Notes: a model not told the origin generated them from the letters alone. 64,000 nucleotides of DNA from Cristatella mucedo (GCA_009760855.2 WPIO01000006.1:3520501-3584500); one strand, 5' to 3'; numbered from the stretch's first letter, positions 28,071 to 40,494 are shown. Made by a program: numbers and translations.

Positions 28071-28579
28071 GTATATACGCACGTTAAATATTTTAATGAA
28101 TCAATATATATACATATATGCACATATGTAGCAGTGATCTTCATGCATAACTGCAAGTTATCGACGTCGGCTGTTTCCACAAAGATTTTCGACTGGCCCA
28201 TTGACTAGGAAACATGTCTTCCGCTGCCTTAATCTCTCCTGTCTTCCAAACAGTCGGCTTGACGTACAAGTTTGCGGCCCTAGTGAGCCTGATCTGGCGG
28301 GCAGGTCGGTTGGTCAGGTGTGACGATTAGCGTTCCACAATGTGTAGTGTAACTGGGGGAAATAGCTTGCTAAGACAACTCAATTGACGGTAGGTCAGAG
28401 GAAAATCTCGCCAAGACGTCCAGTAGTCTTTCCTGAAGTCTTCTTGACTGCCTTCCTAACTTTTCTTAATGCTACGCGTGTTGCTCCACTAGTCACCATG
28501 GAGAGATTTATAGCACTTACTGGGCCAGTATGTAGGAGGCTGGTGGAGACTATACAAGCTTGGGAGCTAAGCCATGTAC

Positions 28580-28765
28580 CAATGGCTGTCAACCTTCCTA
28601 ATGCCGCGACCCTTTAATACAGTTTCTCATATTGTGGTGACCCCCAAACATAAAATTATTGTTTGCAAAATTTGGAAATGCGTGTTTTCCGATGGTCTTA
28701 GGTGACCCCTACGAAAGGTTCGTTCCACCCTAAAGGGGTCACAGCCCACAGGTTAAGATCCGCTG
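28580..28765 (-). mobile_element. SPIN-like hAT MITE, second copy
   Basis: The + strand carries tcaaccttcctaatgccgcg, ggtgacccccaaacataaaa, ttttccgatggtcttaggtg and ends ggttaagatccgctg. It is the reverse orientation of the copy at 33956. The ends are worn and no target duplication is visible. Confidence 0.8.
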
Positions 28766-28974
28766 CTTTAAGGGATGCGTCTAGGCCAAGTCCAATTTTA
28801 TTTATATCGGCGGTAATCATGTGCTCACTCAGTTCCATTTCTGCTGTCCCTATAAAAAACTCGAGCTTGTAGTGACAGATAAGACAAACACCTAATAGTT
28901 AATAAAAATCTCAGTAAATAAGTTTCCTTCAAGATTTAGTGCTTAATTCCAAAAAGAGGCACCCCATTGTGCTC

Positions 28975-29107
<133 letters not shown>

Positions 29108-29162
29108 TGTATATGCATACATATTTACGTCCAATGGCTGCCTATATATATCTTCGTTGTGA

Positions 29163-29262
<100 letters not shown>

Positions 29263-29734
29263 CCTTGTAGATTCGGACTCGTGTAGGCCTCTGCTAGTTC
29301 TACTGTTTGATCTCTAGATAGCATTTGAAATAATTGATGACCGAATTCTTAAATATCCTCTCACCTGGGCATCACTGGGATAATGTTGTAATGGTTTCGG
29401 TTGTATCTTGATGGGCAATTTTTTATAGCGTCTTGGTACTACGGTATTCATAATCTACTCTCATAATCTACTCTCTACTTCATTTCCAAACGCAATCTAG
29501 AGTTTAGTGGTTGTTTTACAGATTATACACAGCTCTGATCGAGCTTTGATCCTTCACGACATCAAGTACCTTAAACTTATTCTACTTCCTTACAGGCTCA
29601 AATGCTGATAGTCGTATATGAATTACAGTCGAATTGAATGAAAATAAGATCACTTTCATTTCTGTGTGGAAGTCTAGTGTGACTTATTAATTGGAAAGCC
29701 TCATCATAAAAGTGGGCTTAACCCACATCTCTCA

Positions 29735-29830
29735 GAATAATAATAACAATTGTAATGTCTTTTTTATAGCACTATAAAGTAATTGAATCTCTTTTCATGC
29801 ACTTTGTAACCCGCTGCAAGAGAGACATTA
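29735..29830 (-). repeat. L2/SINE tail fragment
   Basis: aataataataacaattg, then ttatagcactataaagtaat and tctcttttcatgcactttg: worn hairpin tail. Confidence 0.55.
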
Positions 29831-30109
29831 TGATAGAAAAAACTACCATGGCCACACAGGGCACAAGCAGCGATGGCTGTTATAGATCGCCACTTGGCAA
29901 CTGGTGACGTATCAGGACCATCCATGATCCCTATCTTCGCTAAAAGCACTCCTCAGAATCAAAGACAAATGCGAGGGACCACAGCGTGAGAGCTGTAGCT
30001 TAGAACGACCAAAAAACTCTTATGGTGTAATGCTCAGCATGCAATGCAGCAGCGTGCCGTTGATTAATACTAGCTTAACTTCTATAAGAAGTCTGGACGT
30101 CCAGTAACA

Positions 30110-30985
30110 AAATAATTCTAATACTTTTGTATGGCGCCATCAGACTACTTAATTTTATTTTCGGCATTTTAAATATGTATTTCATTATTGTTAGTGAAAA
30201 CTTGCAAGGCACGCGTAAGTACGCAAAGAACCATTTACAAGACCCAGCAAATGCTGTGAGGAAAATATGCTTTTAAAGCTTCTTTTAAATTTCGTCAAGT
30301 CAGGTGATGTCGTGACGTCAGTTGGGAGTGAGCTCCAGGTTTTTGGAGCAACTAAAGGCCTGGTCGCCAGGGAGCTTTCGGTAGTTTCGAGGCACAGCTA
30401 TACGACTTGATTCAGAAGAGCCAGCGGTACTCTGCTTAGCCTGATTGGAAAGTGATTTGGATAAATAGGCTGAAGCTAGATAATAAAGAGATCCAAAACG
30501 TTGGTGACAAAACCTTGGTTTATTTCCTGCTTGATGGAAGCCAGCTCTCTGTGGACGTTCAAGTTCTCCGTGGGCGTTATGCAAATGTATTGTTATTAGT
30601 ATCTCGCGAACTGTAAGCGTCCTATTGCACGACCGGAAGACATGTGAGTAGCGATTTGCAGAAGTCGAGAAAGGATGCCACAACGGCGTGGACCAACTTG
30701 GATATAGTATCCCTGTATAAGCAGACCCGAATTTTTACGATGTCAAGTAATGGAAAGGAGTGAGAATTGACTGCGGAACTGTTAGAGTATTCTAGTGAAA
30801 AGTCTTTTTAGAATAGTATACCCAGATTTCCTGCTCATGCTACCGGAGATATGCTGGCTGGGCCTATTTTGATAGATTGATCTTTCAATTTATGAGTCAC
30901 ACTAAGTTTGATCGTTATTGGTAAGTTGACTTTATCGTTATCTTATTTGACAAAATTTGCTGCTATCCAAGTGTGAATGTAAGCA
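30110..30985 (-). mobile_element. L2-like LINE, decayed
   Basis: Minus strand copy with landmarks gacgtcagttgggagtgag, agaagtcgagaaaggatgcc and gtggaccaacttggatata on the + strand, matching other copies. No intact ORF. Confidence 0.78.
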
Positions 30986-31719
30986 ACATGCGCAGAAAAG
31001 GAGTTGGGAGTTTTACGCACCTCAAGGCTGGGAGTGAAAGAAAATGACCTGTGGTGACCACATCGCATCCGCAGCCATGCATGCTTACTTTTTGTTGAGT
31101 AATATTGGACGAATACGCGCATCTTAGGTAAAGGTTTAAAAACCAAGTTATTCTATGCATATGTGGAGTTTTGTCTGAACTTCCACAACTATCTCGTAGC
31201 AGGTTTTCCTGCATTTTCGAGAGATATATATATAGATCATGCATAGATATTGATCTCCTTGCTGAAATCCTTAGCTAGGGTGCTGCAAGTCTGGAATTTT
31301 CTATGGCTCACACTTGTTCATCACAGCGTAAACTTCATCTACGTAAATTCTAGTTTGCACATTTACCAATAAACAGTTGATACGATCCCATTCAGGTCAC
31401 AGGGTATGTGGTGCCTATAGAGTGCAATGCAGATTATTTGTTATTGTTATATTGCTATTGCTGTAACTATTATAATCCATCCAAAAGATCAATGTTTTCG
31501 TGTATTCTAGTATGGCCACTATATTGATACTTTAAATCTCGGAGTCTCAGTACGAGAAAACTGTAAGACCTTTTTGCCGGACGCTTGCAAGCCGAAATCC
31601 TCCCTGTGTCAAGCATCTGTTCTCAGTATAAGCTAAGAGACACTACGGTTGACCATCTCTTGGAGCTGAATTCAGATGTGCCGATTCGGCTACCGAAGCG
31701 AATGATGGGCCTACATGTA

Positions 31720-31802
31720 TTAATAATAATAATAATAATAATAATGTACTTGATAAAGCGCCCTCAGAGAACTTAATCTCTTTCTAGGCGCTTTACATTT
31801 GG
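31720..31802 (-). repeat. L2 tail-only insertion
   Basis: AAT tract, then tgataaagcgccctcagaga and ctctttctaggcgctttac. It stops just upstream of the hairpin. Confidence 0.9.
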
Positions 31803-32044
31803 TGGTCATCTTTAGGTTAAGAAAACGCTGAGTCATCGGAGGCTATCTATTGGGTTAGTAGGCAAAGTGACATGGAAGAGTGGTGGAAATCCTGCCGGAC
31901 ATGGTGTGCCAAGAAGGGGCCCAGGGCTCAACCTAGAGTCACATTACAGCTTTATCACGTGGGGGGCGCGCTTTGAAGGAATGAGTCACTTTCAATATAG
32001 CCGGTCCTGTAAAAATCACTAAGCATGGCAAGGCGTACGTCTGA

Positions 32045-32213
32045 GTCTTGATGGACGGCACACTGGGTAAGGCGGTTGCTTTCACGACCTCGGGACCGAG
32101 GTCGTGGGTTCGATTCCTGCCGTGGGCGATTCTTAATCGCCACTGAAAGCGGTGGTGATAGCCGTAAGGGCTCTTCTGTCGCTATACAAAAAGAGGCTTT
32201 TTAATCAGCTAGG
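32045..32213 (+). mobile_element. SINE-2, well preserved
   Basis: Head ggcacactgggtaaggcggt, hairpin gacctcgggaccgaggtc, B box ggttcgattcc, central gccactgaaagcggtggtg, and the end ttttaatcagctagg. Good reference copy for the family. Confidence 0.92.
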
Positions 32214-33039
32214 ATTTATTTATTTACTTACCTTACTAAGTGGCCTGAAGCCAATGCGACTCCAGATGAAAAGGCCTCTGCCGTTGCCAGTGTTGCATGC
32301 GATTTCTTTATGGTTTTGGCACATCTGACGAATTGCATTCTGGTATGTGGCACATCTTCGAATCAGCTCTATGTTCCGAGTGCTTCCAGCTATTGCATGT
32401 TCATAAAATACGGACTTCGCTCCTACACCCGCTGTCGAAATGTATAGTGGAGTTTTATAATCGCACGTGATGGGCACCGTATTGCAGAATACTCTAGCCA
32501 AAAGCATTAGGATCTGCTTTCCCTTGCCTTTTCAGACGGCATATTGTTCAGCAGAACGTGAGTCTACCGGTAATAGTTCTTCCAGTTCGATTCTGGGTCG
32601 GGAGCCAACTTTTGAGCAGAAAGCAAATAGTCGGCCGGAGTATGTCCGTACATTGCATTAATGATAAGGTTAGAGAAAACTAAGCCACCTCTGCAGATGA
32701 CTCGAAGCAGCAAGGAGATTAAATAGCCAAGAACTGCAGTACTGCATTGCAACCAGGTGGTAGGGTTTGGCTTTTTAACCCACGGAGAAATAGAGGAGGA
32801 TTCTAGACCTTTCTAGAGCTTTTGAGTCTCTCGCTTGGTTTTAAGATTGAGCCGCCAGTACCGCGTCTTGATCGATGTAGCGTGGGGTAGCCGCGGGAAG
32901 GTGGGTGGATGCAGTGTGAGACGGGCGAAGAGAGCTGTGCTTTTCCTCGCTCCGTGGGGAGAGAATAACTCAGTGATGATCGTCGGCGAATGTTAAGTGT
33001 TTCGGGCGACTTCAAATACTCTCGGGAATGAATATAATA

Positions 33040-33180
33040 ATGACGCATAATTCGTTTGCATGGCGCCCTAAGAGAACTTAATCTCTATCCAGGTGCTTTA
33101 AGTATGCCGCAGGACTCGATCCCACGACCTCGGTCGTCAAAGGTGAGTGCCTTGCCCACGGCCAACCCAAAGCAGCAGGT
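33040..33180 (-). mobile_element. SINE-1 copy
   Basis: + strand reads tggcgccctaagagaactta, aggactcgatcccacgacct and gagtgccttgcccacggcc: tail, B box and head of SINE-1. Confidence 0.85.
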
Positions 33181-33955
33181 CCATATGCTGTTGAAATCGA
33201 CTTTCAGAAATTGTGCATGCTAATTGCTTATGGAAATACCGTGGGACTGGTCATTGCATGTAGGCCGGCGTTTCGAAAGGCAGCGACGTAGACAGTTGGT
33301 GGTGGTAACGACTCGAATGTAACTGGCGATGACGATGACATTGATGCTGGTCAGTTACTCAATACGACAACAAGTGCTACCCAACAGGTGCAAGAACTGA
33401 TGATGAGTGGCGTAAAACAAAGCGAAGGTCGGCCGCGTCAAGATGGATGATTGTCTAAGTGATGGATGGTGGTCAGAATGCGTGGATTGTGCGCCTACTA
33501 GCTTAAGTGCTATGCCTTGCTACGAGGATACCTTCCGAGGTCACCCTATCTTTCCTTGAGAAGGGCCTCCTATACTACGGTGTTAATTTTGTGTCGTGCT
33601 TTTATATGACTAAGTTTATTTTAATGTGGTTGTGCCTGTCTGCGTGCTCGAATTCTTACAGCACCCAGTGTGCTTCCTGAGACTTGTTCTTATATTCGAT
33701 GGGCTGAACAAAGCCGGTATAAGTTGGGTAGTTTTTTTTTATAGAAAAGCCCGTAGCGATTCTCGTGATCGATGACAGCTTTGGGGGAACCGGGATGAGA
33801 TCACGGTAAAAAGTGATTGCAACAGATTGGGTCTCGATGCTTGGATATTGTAGGAACCAGTCTTTGTTTAGGCACGCCTAAACGACCCGACGCTTGATAA
33901 ACGTTCCCGGATTTTTAAGATCTACATTGGTCGACGCTCACATCATTCGCTAGGA

Positions 33956-34142
33956 CAGCGGTTCTCAACCTGCGGGTCGCGACCTCTTTGGGGGTGGGTT
34001 GAACAACCCTTTCACAGGGGTCGACTAAAACCATCGGAAAACACGCATTTCCGCGTTTTGAACACAACAATTTTATGGTTGGGGGTCGCAAATGAGGAGC
34101 TTTATTAAAGGGTCGCGGTATTAGGAAGGTTGAGAATCACTG
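33956..34142 (+). mobile_element. SPIN-like hAT MITE with 8-bp target duplication
   Basis: A 187-bp element with 16-bp terminal inverted repeats (cagcggttctcaacct and aggttgagaatcactg, two mismatches), flanked on both sides by cgctagga (33948-33955 and 34143-34150). An 8-bp duplication is the hAT hallmark. Internal landmarks aaccatcggaaaacac, aattttatggttgggggtcg and attaaagggtcgcgg match my memory of the SPIN family known from tetrapods and some invertebrates. It has no coding capacity. Confidence 0.92.
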
Positions 34143-34150
34143 CGCTAGGA

Positions 34151-36230
34151 TGTTGGTATTGGTATTCCAAGTTCGGTGTAAGCCTGAACCTCCTACTCGG
34201 TTGCTGGGCCTTTTAATTTTCAGCAATCGGTGGGTTTGGTTGCAGCTTGCTTTTTAAAGTCTTCCCGAAGCCTCCTTGAGAGTACTTTGCTGTACCGCAT
34301 CGAGCTATTCAGCTTGATTTCGGATTCAGTTGCGATGCATAGGAAGGCGTACTGGTTTGCTACTTCAGTCATTTTCGAGCGATTCGTGATTTCTATGGCT
34401 GGACATAGCGTCGTTTGATTTTGAATCTGGCGAACTTGTTAGGTAGCTCTCGGATTTAGAGGTGGTGAGTAGCACTTTTATTGGTAAACTCGTCATACTG
34501 GTTTGTGAAGCTGTTGCGTTGGATCTACACGAACCCATTTCGATACGATGTAGGGGGGCCTCTTATTTTACCCGTCCTGGAATAGATCGTTTATGATTGA
34601 GCCCTGATTTAGCAGCTTTCGTATCTTTTTCGCTATGTAGGTGGCTGCATACTTCCTTAACCTGTATAGGGATATTGAGCCTTGATTGAAGCCATGTCTG
34701 AGTGAGTGCCTCTTGTATAGTTTCTCATGTATTTCTCGAAGTGTCAATGGATTCGTTCTGTACTCGAGCGGGAGCAAGTCTTAATTATAGCTCTGGCAGT
34801 GGCTCGTATAGGTTTTTTGTCTACATAGTGCTATCAGGATAATTTATTTGCCAGATTTGGACGATTGTATTATGGTTAGGGCCGTGTTCGAGCGTCTCCC
34901 GTGTCTTCTCTTGTCATTTAGAATACACGAGACTTGGTCTCCGCCCATGTATGGATAGTCTGGTTTCGGTCGGAGCCTTTTTGCATGGCTTTTGTACATT
35001 TTACTTTAATTAACTCGCATATATTTCGTTGTCTTGGTTTGGTACCATCCATTATTATAGGAGCCATACTTAAACGACTCCCATGTTTTACTCATGCCAT
35101 GGAAATCTATAGACGTGGGCAGCGCTGAGCCCACGTCGGTTTCGAATTCCACCGTGGGCGTAGAGGCTCTACCGTCAGGGCAATTTGAACGGGGTTGGAG
35201 CAGCGGTATGAGCTCGCAGCCAATCTCCGATGTCGCTTGGCATGATTCTCATTGGTCCTTGGAACCATCGAGACCACTTTTGGTTATTTCGGGAGATCGA
35301 GATATTTGCTAACATCGTTTGTGCCCTCTCTTGAGTCGACCGACAAATGAAGGTGTCCATGAAACCCATTCACGATCAATGACGGCGACAAAGTCATCTC
35401 TCTGATGGATGGCGATTATGGTCTCGAGATGAATTCTTTGCTAGTGTAGCACGCGATCAGAGGACGCGTCGTTTAGTCAAGCGTGCGATCGCAATAAAGC
35501 AGCAAAAGCTTTTGACCCGGCGTTTCACGTGGCTGCTAGTTCTGCCGCATTCTTCCTCCAACGCGCCGTTGCTCACGCGACTGAAAAACAGCTTCAGTTT
35601 CGCGAATTCGTCGTGGTTCAGCTTCTCCCTAGCTCTCTCTGGCACACTGCTGCTGGAGCGAATGTAGCTTATTTTCAGATTCTGCTGCACGCCGTAAAGC
35701 AGCCTCTTTTGGCGCCGCGACGGGACTTTGCTGCTGGCGAAAACAGCCTTTCCTTTCAGCTTCTTCTTTTCTTTCAGGATCTTGATTGATATTCATCCAA
35801 AAATGTACTTGGTGCGAACTTTAAGCAGATAATTAATTCGCATTCCTTTAGAGGAGCTGGCAAACACAGAGCGCAGCTGTGCAAATGGAAAACTAACTCT
35901 ATACAAATCTGGCAGCTTTCCAATATATGCCAAGGCAGCTAGTCGAAGCGGTGTAGCCGTAAGCGATCGGGCGACAGCAACAGGAGTCGTAGCACAGAGT
36001 GCTCAAGCCGTAGGAATGCCATGGACACCCTTTGAACAATCAATTTAAGTTCATAGTCCAATTTCAACCGAGAGTGTATATTCAAATTATTAGCAGATTA
36101 TTTTCTCTTTTTGACGACGTTGCTGCAAAGTAATATAATCACTATAAATACATGGCTACGGACTTGACGTAAATGTGACGCCAGTGGCCGACTTATGAAT
36201 ACACGAGCGAGATTAGATTATTGTAGAGGT
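34151..36230. other. Unassigned region with coding-like fragments
   Basis: No repeat landmark. Minus-strand open pieces at 34568-34777 (YRTNPLTLREIHEKLYKRHS) and 34220-34372 (MTEVANQYAFLCIATESEIK) look protein-like in composition but I cannot name a family. They could be a decayed transposon ORF. Confidence 0.35.
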
Positions 36231-36234
36231 AGGT

Positions 36235-36300
36235 CCTGGCTTGGTCTAGGGGTAAGGTGCTCGCCTTTGAATACCACGACCGTGGGCTCGAGCACTAAAT
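36235..36300 (+). repeat. SINE-1 head only
   Basis: ggcttggtctaggggtaagg, then gaccgtgggctcgagcac. It breaks off at a (taaa)n stretch where a minus-strand SINE-2 begins. Confidence 0.75.
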
Positions 36301-36304
36301 AAAT

Positions 36305-36485
36305 AAATAAATCCTAGCTGATTAAACAGCCTCTTTTTCTATAGCGAAAAAAGAGCCTTTATGACTATCACCACCGCTTGCAGTGGCGGTATAGAATCGC
36401 CCACCGCAGGAATCGAACCCACGGCCTCGGGACCGAGGTCGTGAAAGCAACCGCCTTACCTAGTGTGCCATCGCGGAGCCATGCG
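36305..36485 (-). mobile_element. SINE-2, well preserved
   Basis: + strand starts atcctagctgattaaacag and ends accgccttacctagtgtgcc, with the hairpin cctcgggaccgagg and the B box complement ggaatcgaacccac. It appears joined tail-first to the truncated SINE-1 head. Confidence 0.9.
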
Positions 36486-36524
36486 GCGCATGGAAGCCTG
36501 CTGAACAGAGATCAAGTTAATGTA

Positions 36525-36640
36525 ATGTAATGTAATGTATCTCCGTCAGTAACTCCACAAAGTCATAAAGACCATGTGGGTGTTACGCAGGAGAGTTTTG
36601 TATAGCGCACTCACAGCCTAAGCGGCTTTCGGTACTCTTG
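36525..36640 (-). repeat. Family-B LINE, extreme 3' end
   Basis: Tail taatgtaatgtaatgtaatg, then tctccgtcagtaactccac and cactcacagcctaagcggc, as at 24450. Only about 110 bp. Confidence 0.88.
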
Positions 36641-36664
36641 GGTCGCTATGTAAATGACTTATCT

Positions 36665-36697
<33 letters not shown>

Positions 36698-36768
36698 CAC
36701 TTGATAAAGCGCCCTCAGAGAACTTAATCTCTTTCTAGGCGCTTTACATTTGCTGCAAAGGGAAGGAA
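36665..36768 (-). repeat. L2 tail-only insertion
   Basis: AAT tract, then tgataaagcgccctcagaga and ggcgctttacatttgctgca. It ends just upstream of the hairpin, as at 31720 and 21165. Confidence 0.9.
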
Positions 36769-36885
36769 TCTTTATTTATCTTGTCTTTGAGTTATGGCTC
36801 AGAAAGGCTGGCGGGCTTTGTAGGTGGAACTTGTGTGTCGATTTCTACCGATTCCCGTCGGCTGTAATCTGTGTCAGCCTTTCTA

Positions 36886-37263
36886 TAATTTCCATACCTT
36901 CTCGCGTCTCTTGATCAGCCCTTGGTCGGCCAGACTAGCGCCGCCACGAGCGCTGCGTTTGCGTTTGCGGGCTTTGTGCTTCCGTTCGGTAGCGGACGCC
37001 GCAGCTCCTCGTTCGTAGTAGACCGTTGCGTTGACGTCGCCGCTCACAGCAGCTGGTTTGCGGGGGGAAGCGAAACGTGCCTTACGGACCTTACGGAACT
37101 CTCTCGCGGCGCACGAACGGCTTTCCGGCGGCTCTATATGTCTTCGACGCAGTAAGCGGCTCCGCGTGGAACGCGTGGTCGTCCGAAGCAGCTCGATCGC
37201 CAGCCGAGAACCGGCTGCTCGGGCCGCCAGAGGGGAAACACCTGCTACAGCTCGTAGCTGCAC
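36886..37263 (-). CDS. Candidate first exon, unknown basic protein
   Basis: A CpG-rich open frame on the minus strand from ATG at 37263, Arg/Ala-rich, containing ERKHKARKRKRSARGG and LADQGLIKRREK, followed by a possible donor (aag then gtatgg at about 36891). Base composition differs from the flanks. No homology recognised, and no partner exon found. It may simply be a GC-rich open stretch. Confidence 0.22.
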
Positions 37264-37854
37264 GCAGCGCTCAATCGAATCGATGCGACCGGCCTAAAAG
37301 CAATCACCCTTTTAAAAGCCCTAACACTACATACCGTTCTAAACTAACACCTACCCTCTCGAAAAAACCGACATTGCAACTCCTCAACGAAGGCTACCTT
37401 TCCAGGCCTGTCTAAAAAGTGGTCAGCTGGGCAGAAAACGCTGGAGTCCACGCGTCGACTTCTTAAAACGCGAGGCTACCGTCGCTGCTTAGAAGCCTTC
37501 AGAGCTGGATTGGAGCGACGGGTGCTGTGTGCGCCCGCTGCTGCTGCTGCTGCTGCTGTTGTAATTAGCTCAGCGTCCGGCCACTAATGAAATCTGCAGC
37601 CGGCAGTTGGGCAGCTGACACGGCGCAGCGTCCGGTCTTTGATGAAGGGGATGATACCAGTCGCAGCTGCGTTCCCCCGACTGCGGTGATTCAGCTAGCT
37701 CGCAAGTACAGTACGTACGCGTGAGAGCAATACACCGAGAGTCTCGCTTAGCGATCGCGTCCGCCCTGGCGCCTCCGTGAGACTCCACAAGATCTGCCAC
37801 CACCGGAGCCATAGAAACACAACACGGGTCTTTTACGTTTAACTCCTTCGCCCA

Positions 37855-40325
37855 AGGGTCGGCAAACTTTTCGAACTACTTGGTAATCTCAGGAGGTCAA
37901 GAAGGCACTTTAGATCAGAGGAAACCACGCCCACTCCGATAGGCTTGTGGAGTGGGCGTGGCGAGATCAGCAAACAAACAGTCGTGAAAGGCGCACAGAC
38001 GTGCACGGCAATAAAAATAATAATAATAATACACTCGATAAAGCGCCCACAGAGAACTCAATCTCTTCCTAGGCGCTTTACATTTGCTGCAAAGGGAAAC
38101 GCGATTGCATCGTGAGTAATATCATGCTTGATAAACAATGCGAACAACGTGGTTAGGGGTGACATGCACAGGGTCAGCATGCAAATGTGGTTAGTGGCAG
38201 CATGCACAGTGTCAGGATGCATAAGCGCATAAAGGACGAATCACGGGAACCACTAAACGCTGTCCTAAATAGGTGCGTTTTTAAGTTCTTTTTAAATTTG
38301 GTCAAGTCAGGAGATGTTCTGACGAAACTCTGGGAGGAAGTTCCAGGCTTTGGGAGCATGCGAACTAACTAATGCACGGTCTCCAAAGGATTTGAGGTTT
38401 GTACAAGGTATTGGTAGACTGTTGGATTCCGAAAAGCAGGTGGTACGATGCTTGGCCAGGTTGGGGAGTAGATCTGAGAGATAGGCTGGAGCCAAATAAT
38501 GAAGTGACCTAAAAGTGAGCGACTAAACTTTGAAGTCGATCCGTTGCTTGACTGGTAGCCACTGCAGGTCAGCGAGAAGTGGTGTGATGTGGCAACTGCG
38601 ACGCTCACGACAAACAAGCCTAGCTGCAGAGTTTTGCATCAGCTGTAATCGCCTGAACGCACATGCCGGTAGGGGCCAGCAAGCAGCGAGTTACAGAAGT
38701 CAAGACGGGATGCCACGAATGCATGGACCAACTTAGACGTGGTATCCTTATCTAAACAAGCCCAAATTTTAGCAACGTTAGGTAGCTAAAAGTATGCAGA
38801 CTTGACTGTGGAGCTGATGTGGTTGTCGAACGAGAGGTCACTTAGGAACATGACACCTAGATTTCGAGCTGATTCAGCAGGAGATATGCTCGCAGAGCCA
38901 ATTTTGAGTGTCAGCCTTTCCAATTTCTAAATCACACTGGGTTTGCCCATAATTTTAGGTTAGTTTTATCATCATTCAATTTAAGAAAATTTGCTGCCAT
39001 CCATGTGCGGATGTCATCAATACATGCAGCAAATGAGTTTAGAGAATTTGAAGTGCTCGAAGGCTGGGAGGGATCAAAGCAAAGGTACCACTGAGTGTCA
39101 TCCGCATACAAGTGAAAGCCTAGATTGTGCTTGGCAATCACATCAGCAAGAGGGAGAGTATAAACCGTGAAAAGGACTGGACCTAGAATGGAGCCCTAAG
39201 GTACCCCATATTTCAGAGGTACCTCGGATGATCTTTGTCCATTCACGTCAATACTCTGGAGTCTCCCACTGAGAAATGATCTGAACTATTGTAGAGTAAT
39301 GCCAGTGATGCCCAGGCGAGATGAGAGGTGCTCTAGAAGAACTTTGTGATCAATAGTATTAAAAGCTGCCAACAGATCGAGAAAAACAAGCAGAGACACT
39401 CTACCCATGTCTGCATTCCCAAGTAGGTCGTTGTAAACCCTAAGCAATGCTGACTCGTGGAGTGATTAGCTCTAAAGCCAGACTGGAACTTACTAGCAAG
39501 GTTTGAGGTTTCAATATATGAGTTCAGCTGGTCTGCCACGACCCGTTCCAGTGTCTTTGATAGGAATGGTAGAAGGGAGACTGGGCGGTAGTTGCTCAAG
39601 TTCTCTTGGTCTATTGTCGTTTTCTTGAGTAGAGGTCTGACTACAGCATTTTTGAAGGGTGCTGGGACATGACCTGAGGCTAATGACATATTAATGATGT
39701 TAGTTATGCATGGCAGCAGCAGATCGAAGCAACGTAGGAGCAGGACAGTGGGAACAGGGTCCAGAGGACTTGCTGTCTTCTTTGATGGGGATATGAGCTT
39801 CAGGACGAGACCACTAGGAACCTGCTTAAATGTAGACATTGAGGAGCAGCCAGGAATCGGGGAACAGCATTCTAGTGGAGATGTTGTCTTCGAAGGGATG
39901 GACTCCCTGGTCTTGTCTATCTTCTGCACAAAAATTTGAGAGAAGCGATCAGATAGATCATCACAAGGATCATCAGGTAAGGAGCTAATCTGGAAGCTGT
40001 TGAGGAGATGGTTGATTGTCGACATCAGCATTTTTGGATTGTGCATCTGTGATTCAACAATATGTTTATAGAAGCTAGACTTGGCCTTTGCTAGGATCGA
40101 ATATAGAGGTAGACCGATATCATCCCTCCTCGGTCAGGAGCTTCTGTTTCAAGTTCTAAAAATAAACGCGGGCTACAACTTGAGCTGCGACAGCAGTAAT
40201 GAACAGGAACAAAACCGCGACAACTCAATTAGGCCGGATCCATCATCAAAAACTAGGGGGCCGCTAGGGCGGACTGGAGCACTAGCTACGCCAAATATCG
40301 CCCAAAGGCTGGAGTTTGCCGACCT
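37855..40325. mobile_element. Possible hAT-type MITE split by a LINE
   Basis: agggtcggcaaactttt near 37855 and the inverted equivalent agtttgccgacctctg near 40313 resemble the terminal repeats of a hAT family. Between them lies a full L2-like copy. A 13-bp inverted repeat (ccacgcccactcc, 37925-37937 with 37949-37961) sits in the left part. Confidence 0.4.
37990..40090 (-). mobile_element. L2-like LINE, longest copy
   Basis: From the ATT-type tail at about 38020 upward. The minus strand encodes, in several frames, FYKHIVESQMHNPK, LSNYRPVSLLPFLSKTLERV (RT start), NLASKFQSGFRANHSTSQ, FHLYADDTQ (active site) and FRTAFSGS near the end. 5'-truncated inside the ORF after the endonuclease region. 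Broken by several frameshifts. Confidence 0.92.
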
Positions 40326-40494
40326 CTGCCTTAGCCGGAGAAGGATCCTTGAAGCTTCTAGCCCCTCCCTTTCCAGAGAACCGACTCAGAGCTGGAGTGC
40401 TGAGGGACTAGGCATTTTCAACATCCCTCTTGCAGCCGTGAATTCTAGATTCTGCCACTGGATCTGTCGAATGGTGAGTGCTAGTCCTTGGTCA

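Larger units (their letters stand above)
31803..33955. other. Intergenic, no gene recognised
   Basis: Apart from the SINE-2 at 32045 and SINE-1 at 33040 I recognise nothing. ORFs here are short and lack family features. Confidence 0.5.
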
